From: Marinomonas phaeophyticola
GTDB lineage: Bacteria > Pseudomonadota > Gammaproteobacteria > Pseudomonadales > Marinomonadaceae
Length of the DNA: 64,000 nt
Direction of reading: 5' to 3'
NCBI RefSeq assembly: GCF_026966905.1
Contig: NZ_JAPUBN010000011.1
Span: 423,414-487,413 of the forward strand
Numbering within the stretch: the first letter of the stretch is position 1; every line of letters starts with the position of its first letter. This document shows, piece after piece, positions 56,516 through 64,000 of the stretch. Both the position numbers and the translations under genes were made by a program. The notes under the pieces were generated by a model that was not told where the DNA came from, ran no database searches, and saw nothing but the letters and a program-made list of their open reading frames with translations.

Positions 56516-56944
56516 ATGTTGTTTTTATGGGTTAAAGCGTTTCATTTAATCGCTGTTATATGTTGGTTTGCCGGGTTATTTTATTTACCCCGTCTTTTTG
56601 TTTACCACGCATCCAGTGATGACGCTATCAGTAAGGAACGCTTTAAAGTGATGGAACGTAAGCTTTATCGTGGGATAATGACGCCATCTGCTATCGCTGT
56701 TTTAGGGCTGGGGATTTGGCTAGTTTCTTTTAATGCAAGTTATTATATGAGTTCTGGCTGGTTTCATGCCAAGCTAACGTTAGTTTTCTTATTGTTTGGT
56801 TATCACCACGCTTGTGGAAGGTTACTGAAAAAATTTGCATTGGATCAAAACACTCGCAGCCATGTTTTTTATCGTTGGTTTAACGAGGTCCCTGTTGCTA
56901 TTTTAATTTTAATTGTCATTTTAGTTATTGTTAGACCGTTTTAA
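56516..56944 (+). CDS. hemJ: Protoporphyrinogen oxidase HemJ
   Basis: 142 residues from the ATG at 56516; the longer open frame overlaps the ClC gene. Four membrane segments. KAFHLIAVICWFAGLFYLPR near 7-26 carries the conserved His and Arg, and KLTLVFLLFGYHHACGRLLK near 87-106 carries the second His group. HemJ oxidises protoporphyrinogen IX to protoporphyrin IX in bacteria lacking HemG or HemY. It is followed 24 bases later by hemL, so two heme-pathway genes lie together. Confidence 0.9.
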   Translation: MLFLWVKAFHLIAVICWFAGLFYLPRLFVYHASSDDAISKERFKVMERKLYRGIMTPSAIAVLGLGIWLVSFNASYYMSSGWFHAKLTLVFLLFGYHHACGRLLKKFALDQNTRSHVFYRWFNEVPVAILILIVILVIVRPF

Positions 56945-56968
56945 CATTATTCAGTCGTGGTTATTTTT

Positions 56969-58270
56969 ATGAGTCGATCAGAAGCATTATTCGCAAGAGC
57001 ACAACATCGAATTCCTGGAGGAGTCAATTCTCCAGTACGAGCATTTAAAGGTGTTGGTGGTACACCAATATTTTTTCATAAAGCGCAGGGCGCTTATATT
57101 TATGATGAAGATGAGCAGCGTTATGTAGATTATGTCGGATCTTGGGGGCCTATGATTATTGGTCATTCTCATCCTAAGGTGCTTGATGCAATCAGAACAC
57201 AAATGGATTTAGGGTTGAGTTTTGGTGCGCCAACAGAAGTTGAGATTACCATGGCTGAAAAAGTGTGCGAACTGGTTCCTTCCATGGAAATGGTAAGAAT
57301 GGTGAATTCTGGAACAGAAGCAACGATGAGTGCGATTAGATTGGCTCGAGGTTTCACTGGCCGAGATAAAATTGTGAAATTTGAAGGCTGCTATCATGGT
57401 CATTCTGATTCATTGTTAGTTAAAGCGGGTTCTGGTGCCCTGACATTAGGGGTGCCTAATTCCCCAGGTGTTCCTGCTGACTTAGCAAAACATACAATTA
57501 CACTTCAATACAATGATATCGACGAAGTGAAGCAATGTTTTCAAGAGGTTGGTAATGATATTGCTTGTATTATTGTGGAGCCTGTTGCTGGCAATATGAA
57601 TTGCATTCCTCCTGTGGAGGGCTTTCTTGAGACGTTAAGAGAGGTTTGTGACTCATCAGGCGCCTTGTTGATTTTTGATGAAGTGATGACGGGGTTTCGA
57701 GTTGCTTTAGGTGGAGCGCAGGAAAAATATGGTATTACTCCAGATTTAACTACGCTAGGAAAAGTCATTGGTGCAGGTATGCCTGTTGGAGCTTTTGGTG
57801 GTAAACGTGAAGTGATGGAGCATATATCTCCTTTAGGTCCTGTTTATCAAGCAGGTACCTTGTCGGGTAACCCTATTGCAATGGTTGCCGGACTTGCGGC
57901 TCTAGATATTATTAGCGAACCAGAATTTCATACAGAGTTAGATAGAAAAGCGAAATACCTTGTTGATGGGCTTCTTAAGGCTGCTGAAAGAGTCGGTATA
58001 CCATTCCATGCTGTGAATGCTGGAGGTATGTTTGGTTTCTTTTTTACAGAGTCTAATGCTATAACGTCGTTTAAAGAAATGATGTCATGCGATATTGAAC
58101 GTTTTAAACTGTTCTTCCATTTTATGTTGGAAGAGGGCGTATATTTGGCTCCAGCCGCTTATGAGGCAGGGTTTATTTCTCAGGCCCATACCAAAGATGA
58201 TATTGACTTTACTTTGATGGCCGCTGAGCGCTCTTTCAAAAAAATTCAATCTTTAGAAAATACTAAATAG
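56969..58270 (+). CDS. hemL: Glutamate-1-semialdehyde 2,1-aminomutase HemL
   Basis: 433 residues from the ATG at 56969; a GTG four codons earlier is less typical. HemL converts glutamate-1-semialdehyde to 5-aminolevulinate, the precursor of heme. Motifs: [20 protein letters not shown] near 12-31, [20 protein letters not shown] near 111-130, [20 protein letters not shown] near 231-250, and the PLP lysine in [17 protein letters not shown] near 262-278. Length equals that of known HemL. This is the true heme-pathway gene, in contrast to the similar surface-sugar gene at 27783. Confidence 0.96.
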   Translation: MSRSEALFARAQHRIPGGVNSPVRAFKGVGGTPIFFHKAQGAYIYDEDEQRYVDYVGSWGPMIIGHSHPKVLDAIRTQMDLGLSFGAPTEVEITMAEKVCELVPSMEMVRMVNSGTEATMSAIRLARGFTGRDKIVKFEGCYHGHSDSLLVKAGSGALTLGVPNSPGVPADLAKHTITLQYNDIDEVKQCFQEVGNDIACIIVEPVAGNMNCIPPVEGFLETLREVCDSSGALLIFDEVMTGFRVALGGAQEKYGITPDLTTLGKVIGAGMPVGAFGGKREVMEHISPLGPVYQAGTLSGNPIAMVAGLAALDIISEPEFHTELDRKAKYLVDGLLKAAERVGIPFHAVNAGGMFGFFFTESNAITSFKEMMSCDIERFKLFFHFMLEEGVYLAPAAYEAGFISQAHTKDDIDFTLMAAERSFKKIQSLENTK

Positions 58271-58285
58271 GAAGAGAGAATCTAT

Positions 58286-59056
58286 ATGTCAATTGAAGAT
58301 AATGATCCTATTCCAGATGTAGAAGTTGAAATAGAGGCGGATATGACGACTCGTAAGCAGCCTCGTAAAGGGGTATACCTACTGCCTAATATATTTACAA
58401 CTGCAGCTTTGTTTTCTGGTTTTTACTCCATAATTGCGGCAATGAATGGCGATTTTATTCAGGCAGCATCCGCTATCTTTATCGCGGGTATTTTGGATGC
58501 ATTAGATGGGCGTGTTGCACGTTTAACACATACGGAAAGCGCTTTCGGTGCTGAGTATGACTCTCTATCCGATATGGTCTCTTTTGGTATTGCTCCTGCA
58601 TTAGTGGCTTTTTCTTGGTGTCTAGCACCATTAGGGAAGGTTGGCTGGATAGCGGCTTTTATTTATGCTGTTGGCGCCGCATTAAGGCTTGCTCGTTTTA
58701 ATACTATGCTGGGTGTTGAAGAAAAGCGTTATTTTACTGGATTACCTAGTCCTGCGGCGGCGGCCATAGTAGCCGGAGTAATTTGGGCGGCGAATGAAAC
58801 GGGTATATCAGGTATGGATCTTGCTCCTGTTATGGCTATCTTAGTACCTATTACTGGGTTACTGATGGTAAGTAATATTAAATACCGTAGTTTTAAAGAT
58901 TTAGACCTTAAAGGTCGAGTGCCATTTGTTGTGCTATTGAGTGCTGTTTTAGTATTGGTTCTGGTTGCTTTGGAGCCAGCGATTGTTCTTATGGGCATTT
59001 TTGTCTTATATGGTGCATCTGGCATTTTAGGAATTTTCTTTAAATATTTTAGATAA
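58286..59056 (+). CDS. pssA: CDP-diacylglycerol-serine phosphatidyltransferase PssA
   Basis: 256 residues with about eight membrane segments. The CDP-alcohol phosphotransferase motif DGRVARLTHTESAFGAEYD followed by SLSD (about residues 73-95) matches D-G-x2-A-R-x8-G-x3-D-x3-D. The enzyme makes phosphatidylserine, the precursor of phosphatidylethanolamine, at the inner membrane. The amino end is acidic and hydrophilic. It starts 15 bases after hemL (GGAAGAGAG upstream), and a strong terminator follows. Confidence 0.92.
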   Translation: MSIEDNDPIPDVEVEIEADMTTRKQPRKGVYLLPNIFTTAALFSGFYSIIAAMNGDFIQAASAIFIAGILDALDGRVARLTHTESAFGAEYDSLSDMVSFGIAPALVAFSWCLAPLGKVGWIAAFIYAVGAALRLARFNTMLGVEEKRYFTGLPSPAAAAIVAGVIWAANETGISGMDLAPVMAILVPITGLLMVSNIKYRSFKDLDLKGRVPFVVLLSAVLVLVLVALEPAIVLMGIFVLYGASGILGIFFKYFR

Positions 59057-59077
59057 TCCAATGCCGCTTTAAAAAAG

Positions 59078-59117
59078 GAGCCCTTACTTAAACTTAAAAG
59101 TAAGGGCTCTTTTTTTT
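59078..59117 (+). terminator. Strong rho-independent terminator after pssA
   Basis: GAGCCCTTACTT (59078-59089) pairs with AAGTAAGGGCTC (59098-59109), a 12-base perfect stem, followed by at least eight T residues. It ends the ClC-hemJ-hemL-pssA group before msrP. Confidence 0.92.
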
Positions 59118-59175
59118 GTGATTGGAACCCTTTTGCTTTTGTCATGTCTACTAACTTACTAGCAAGGAGTAAAAC

Positions 59176-60162
59176 ATGATTATTAAAATGAAAAAAGCAT
59201 CGGACTGTTTAGATAATGAAGTTACAGATCAATCTATTTACCTGAATAGAAGGCAGTTTATTCAGGCGTCGTCTGTGGCGGCTTTAGGGTTAGGGTCTTC
59301 TTCTTTGTGGTCGAAAGAGAGTGGTAATAACCTAGCTGTTCCTGAGTCATTGCAGCCAGCATTTAAAAAAATCATTGAAACGCCTTATGGGGTTGGTGAA
59401 AAGGCGGCTCCTTTTGATGTGGCATCAACATACAACAATTTTTACGAGTTTGGTTATGGAAAGGGCGACCCAGCAAGTAATGCTGCCGCTTTAAAAACTG
59501 ATCCATGGAATATAGTCGTTGAAGGCGAAGCGGATATTACCGGCACTTTTGCTCTTGAAGATATCATTAATGAAAATCAACTTGAAGAGCGAATATATAG
59601 ATTGAGATGCGTAGAGGCGTGGTCGATGGTCGTTCCTTGGGTTGGTATTTCTTTAGCGACAGTGTTGAAAAAGTTTAAACCAAATTCAAAAGCGAAATAT
59701 GTATATTTTGAAACACTTCATGACCCGGAACAAATGCCAGGGCAAAGAGGTGGCAATATAAAGTGGCCTTATCGAGAAGGGTTGAGGATAGATGAAGCCA
59801 TGAATGAACTGGCATTCTTAGCGGTAGGGATGTATGGCCGTGTTCTTCCGAATCAAAATGGGGCACCAATTAGATTGGTAGTTCCATGGAAATATGGTTT
59901 TAAGAGCATTAAGTCGATCGTGAAAATCCGCTTTGTAGAAGAAATGCCGGAAACAACGTGGAAAATGCTTGCTCCGCAAGAGTACGGTTTTTATGCCAAT
60001 GTAAACCCTGGTGTTGATCACCCTCGCTGGACTCAAAAGCAAGAGCGTAGATTGCCAGGTGGTATCTTATTCCCTAATGTCATTGAAACTCGAATGTTTA
60101 ATGGATATTCAGAAGAAGTTGCAAGCCTGTACTCAGGTATGAATTTAGTGAAGAACTATTAA
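59176..60162 (+). CDS. msrP: Methionine sulfoxide reductase catalytic subunit MsrP
   Basis: 328 residues, start ATG 59176 with AAGGAG upstream. A twin-arginine signal NRRQFIQASSVAALGLG at about 24-40 directs Tat export. The molybdenum ligand is Cys in YRLRCVEAWSMVVPWVGISL near 141-160. PVLG-like core segments (PWKYGFKSIKSIVKIRFVE near 236-254) are typical of YedY. In the periplasm MsrP repairs oxidised methionine with electrons from MsrQ. The next gene, 20 bases away, is msrQ. Confidence 0.94.
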   Translation: MIIKMKKASDCLDNEVTDQSIYLNRRQFIQASSVAALGLGSSSLWSKESGNNLAVPESLQPAFKKIIETPYGVGEKAAPFDVASTYNNFYEFGYGKGDPASNAAALKTDPWNIVVEGEADITGTFALEDIINENQLEERIYRLRCVEAWSMVVPWVGISLATVLKKFKPNSKAKYVYFETLHDPEQMPGQRGGNIKWPYREGLRIDEAMNELAFLAVGMYGRVLPNQNGAPIRLVVPWKYGFKSIKSIVKIRFVEEMPETTWKMLAPQEYGFYANVNPGVDHPRWTQKQERRLPGGILFPNVIETRMFNGYSEEVASLYSGMNLVKNY

Positions 60163-60182
60163 GTCGGAATAGGATAGGGTGT

Positions 60183-60779
60183 ATGTGGGATAGAAAAGAA
60201 AAGCCGATTGTATTCGTCATTTTTTGTTTGCCTTTGATTTGGCTTTTGTACTCACTGTTCTCTGCTAGATACTTTCCTGATCCTGCTGAACCTTTTATGA
60301 CGCTAAGCGGTATATGGTCGGCTATTTTTATTAGCTTGACATTGAGCTTATCCATTTTAGCAAAAATCCCTAAACTAAAAGTCATATCAAGATACAGGCG
60401 GTTTATTGGACTGACGGCTTTTTGGTATAGTGCACTTCACTTACTGGCGTATTTAGTGCTGCATGCTGGCTTTAGTTGGGTTTGGATTAGTGAGGATGTT
60501 TTTAAAAGGCCTTACATCTATGTTGGCGTAGCAGCATTTTTAATTATGCTGGTACTAGCTCTAACTAGCTCAAAGAGAATAATTAAAAAATTAGGTAAAA
60601 AATGGAAGACTGTCCACCGTTTTCTCTACCTAGCGAGTCTCTTTGTGATTGCACATTTATGGTGGCAGGTAAAAAGTAACCCTGAAATCGCCATTTGGTT
60701 GACTTTGATTGTCATAATTCCATTAGTAATTAGGCTAAAAGAAACTTTTTTAAATAAAATGAAAAAAAGGTTGCACTAA
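60183..60779 (+). CDS. msrQ: MsrQ heme-binding membrane subunit
   Basis: 198 residues with six membrane segments. MsrQ is a heme-b membrane protein that passes electrons from the quinone pool to MsrP. FRR-like SRYRRFIGLTAFWYSALHLL near 64-83 holds one heme His, and KTVHRFLYLASLFVIAHLWW near 142-161 holds two more. GGVGTATG-like ending is absent, as expected for this short family. An rRNA operon follows after about 300 bases. Confidence 0.93.
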   Translation: MWDRKEKPIVFVIFCLPLIWLLYSLFSARYFPDPAEPFMTLSGIWSAIFISLTLSLSILAKIPKLKVISRYRRFIGLTAFWYSALHLLAYLVLHAGFSWVWISEDVFKRPYIYVGVAAFLIMLVLALTSSKRIIKKLGKKWKTVHRFLYLASLFVIAHLWWQVKSNPEIAIWLTLIVIIPLVIRLKETFLNKMKKRLH

Positions 60780-60848
60780 ATCTGTAGATCCTTAATATAC
60801 GCCCTCGCTGACACGGACAACCACTCAGAACAACGAGTAAGCGTCCAA

Positions 60849-60878
60849 CAAGAAAAACAACACAGTTTGTTCTTCTTG
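60849..60878 (+). terminator. Hairpin between msrQ and the rRNA leader
   Basis: CAAGAAAAACAA (60849-60860) pairs with TTGTTCTTCTTG (60867-60878) at 11 of 12 positions, with loop CACAGT. It may end msrPQ mRNA, but no T run follows directly, so other roles in the leader are possible. Confidence 0.4.
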
Positions 60879-60897
60879 TGCTTATTTTAGTTAGCAC

Positions 60898-60908
60898 GCT
60901 CTTTAAAA
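60898..60908 (+). promoter_or_regulatory. boxA-like antitermination element before 16S
   Basis: GCTCTTTAAAA resembles the boxA consensus TGCTCTTTAACA used by Nus factors to prevent early termination of rRNA transcripts. A perfect boxA lies before 23S at 63089-63100. Confidence 0.55.
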
Positions 60909-60916
60909 TAGTTAAT

Positions 60917-60938
60917 CAGATAATTTGTGTGGGCGCTC
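60917..60938 (+). other. 16S processing stem, 5' arm
   Basis: CAGATAATTTGTGTG plus GGCGCTC pairs with GAGCG and TTCACACAAATTATCTG at 62642-62663, a 22-base near-perfect stem that brackets 16S rRNA. This is the RNase III processing stem. Confidence 0.8.
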
Positions 60939-61084
60939 GCTGGAGACTTCGAAAATATTTTGAAGTCTTACGAGAGTCCAAACACTTTCAATTCGTTCAT
61001 GTTTGTTTGATTTATCAAACAAACATGTAAGTTTAGTTAGAGTTAAATTTGAGTAAGCACGCTGATTTATCAGCAAAAGATCTT

Positions 61085-62622
<1,538 letters not shown>

Positions 62623-62641
62623 AACGATACGAAGCTCTGGT

Positions 62642-62663
62642 GAGCGTTCACACAAATTATCTG
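62642..62663 (+). other. 16S processing stem, 3' arm
   Basis: This arm pairs with 60917-60938 (22 bases, with only two unpaired positions as a G-to-A type difference). It closes the precursor loop around 16S. Confidence 0.8.
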
Positions 62664-62719
62664 ATGACTAATTTATAGAGAAGCACAGAAGTTTAGAATC
62701 AATTGATTCTTGTGTATTT

Positions 62720-62796
<77 letters not shown>

Positions 62797-62854
62797 AATT
62801 CTATTAAAACAAGGTTTTAATAGAATGGCCAAATACACAAAGTAATACCAATAT

Positions 62855-62930
62855 GGGGCTATAGCTCAGCTGGGAGAGCGCCTGCTTTGCACGCAGGAGG
62901 TCTGCGGTTCGATCCCGCATAGCTCCACCA
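62855..62930 (+). tRNA. tRNA-Ala (anticodon TGC)
   Basis: Acceptor GGGGCTA pairs with TAGCTCC (one G-T pair), then A and encoded CCA. The anticodon loop CTTTGCAC-type contains TGC. The Ile-Ala pair in the spacer is the common arrangement. Confidence 0.97.
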
Positions 62931-63305
62931 TTATTTATTACTTAACTCAATACGTATCCTAGCGTATGACTTCTGTTGCTAACAATCTGGTCAAAGCCTT
63001 AAGCAAGACATTAACCACTAAATAATTCATTGCGATTATTTATGCATTCTTATGCGTTAATTTCTGACTTAGTGTTTTGCACTAAACTTGCTCTTTAACA
63101 ATGTGACTTTTTGAAATAGACGATAATCAAGCGTCAAACCGGTGGAAAGCATCTTTCTCTTTATTGAGAATAACCTGGATGACTTTCTAAATCGTAAAAT
63201 CCAGTGATGACACAAAAGCATCGTTGGTATGTGATCTGAGTGTTGTTTTGATACTGACTTTTCTTTTAGAAAAGTGAGGGATTAAAAAACTACTTTGGGT
63301 TATAT
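62931..63305. other. 16S-23S spacer, second part (375 bases)
   Basis: No gene. It contains a perfect boxA (63089-63100) and a presumably paired processing region before 23S. The partner arm after 23S is outside the window. Confidence 0.55.
63089..63100 (+). promoter_or_regulatory. boxA antitermination element before 23S
   Basis: TGCTCTTTAACA is identical to the boxA consensus and lies about 205 bases before 23S, the usual place. Confidence 0.8.
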
Positions 63306-64000
63306 GGTCAAGTGACCAAGCGTGCACGGTGGATGCCTTGGCAGTCAGAGGCGATGAAGGACGTGGTAATCTGCGATAAGGTTCGGGGAGTTGATAAACA
63401 AACTTTGATCCGAACATTTCCGAATGGGGAAACCCACCCGCTTGCGGGTATCATTAAGTGAATACATAGCTTAATGAGGCGAACTCGGGGAACTGAAACA
63501 TCTAAGTACCCGAAGGAAAAGAAATCAACCGAGATTCCCTAAGTAGCGGCGAGCGAAAGGGGATTAGCCCTTAAGTTGATTTGGTGTTAGTAGAACAAGC
63601 TGGAAAGCTTGGCCGTAGAGAGTGAAAGCCTCGTATACGAAAACACCTTTTCAATGAAAACGAGTAGGACGGGACACGTGGTATCCTGTCTGAACATGGG
63701 GGGACCATCCTCCAAGGCTAAATACTCCTGACTGACCGATAGTGTACCAGTACCGTGAGGGAAAGGCGAAAAGAACCCCGGCGAGGGGAGTGAAATAGAA
63801 CCTGAAACCGTGTACGTACAAGCAGTGGGAGCGGACTTAGTTCCGTGACTGCGTACCTTTTGTATAATGGGTCAACGACTTATTTTCAGTAGCAAGGTTA
63901 ACCATTTAGGGGAGCCGTAGAGAAATCGAGTCTTAATAGGGCGTTTAGTTGCTGGGAATAGACCCGAAACCGGGCGATCTATCCATGAGCAGGTTGAAGG
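63306..64000 (+). rRNA. 23S ribosomal RNA, 5' part
   Basis: Starts GGTCAAGTGACCAAGCGTGC followed by the conserved ACGGTGGATGCC, and includes GGCGAGCGAAAGGGGATTAG-type domain I segments and the ACCGTGAGGGAAAGGCGAAA region. It runs off the right edge, so only about 695 bases are present. Confidence 0.98.

Larger units (their letters stand above)
60780..61084. other. rRNA operon leader (305 bases)
   Basis: No gene. It contains an imperfect hairpin (60849-60878), a boxA-like element (60898-60908) and one arm of the 16S processing stem (60917-60938). A second inverted repeat AGACTTCGAAA / TTTTGAAGTCT lies at about 60944-60968. The operon promoters are not clear to me by eye. Confidence 0.55.

Overview
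The window reads as a chromosomal segment of a marine gammaproteobacterium, most likely Marinomonas or a close relative (Oceanospirillales). This rests on my reading of the 16S rRNA at the right end, on the house-keeping gene families, and on the moderate-to-low G+C. No database was searched.

Layout. 1-1023: a partial ATP-grasp-like gene, a DedA membrane protein and tRNA-Arg(CCT). 1174-17749: a flagellar block. flgN, flgM and flgA lie on the minus strand; cheV, cheR and flgBCDEFGHIJKL lie on the plus strand, followed by a degenerate HD-GYP gene. 17750-24906: the filament region, with fliS, a fliT-like gene, two intact flagellin genes, flaG and fliD. It also holds the remains of at least one more flagellin and one more flaG, plus a repeated stem-loop. 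25058-39228: a flagellin-glycosylation locus with a Maf-type glycosyltransferase, all six steps of CMP-pseudaminic acid synthesis (pseB, C, H, G, I and a SpsF-like pseF), and extra enzymes: a class III aminotransferase, an FAD oxidoreductase, two methyltransferases, a short DegT-like aminotransferase, a WbqC-like protein and an aldo/keto reductase. 39461-60779: house-keeping and accessory genes (tag, nudF-yqiB-yqiA-parE, a canonical HD-GYP, NrtS, a RIO kinase, a rhombosortase with its probable protease substrate, luxS, a YjeH-type exporter with two Lrp regulators, a DMT transporter, ClC, hemJ-hemL, pssA, msrPQ). 60780-64000: the start of an rRNA operon (16S, tRNA-Ile, tRNA-Ala, 5' part of 23S).

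How it works together. Promoter-like sequences suggest a tiered flagellar cascade. A sigma-54 site precedes flgB, a weaker one precedes flgF, overlapping sigma-54 and sigma-28 sites precede flgK, and sigma-28 (FliA) sites precede flgM and both flagellins. A sigma-28-like site also precedes the second pseudaminic acid operon, which would couple flagellin sugar supply to filament synthesis.

Caution on quality. Eight single frame breaks in seven genes (flgJ, flgK, flaG, fliD, the class III aminotransferase twice, tag, parE) all fall in runs of 5-7 identical bases. One is in parE, which is normally essential. The simplest reading is homopolymer-length error in the sequence, so these genes are annotated as whole genes with a frame break rather than as true pseudogenes.
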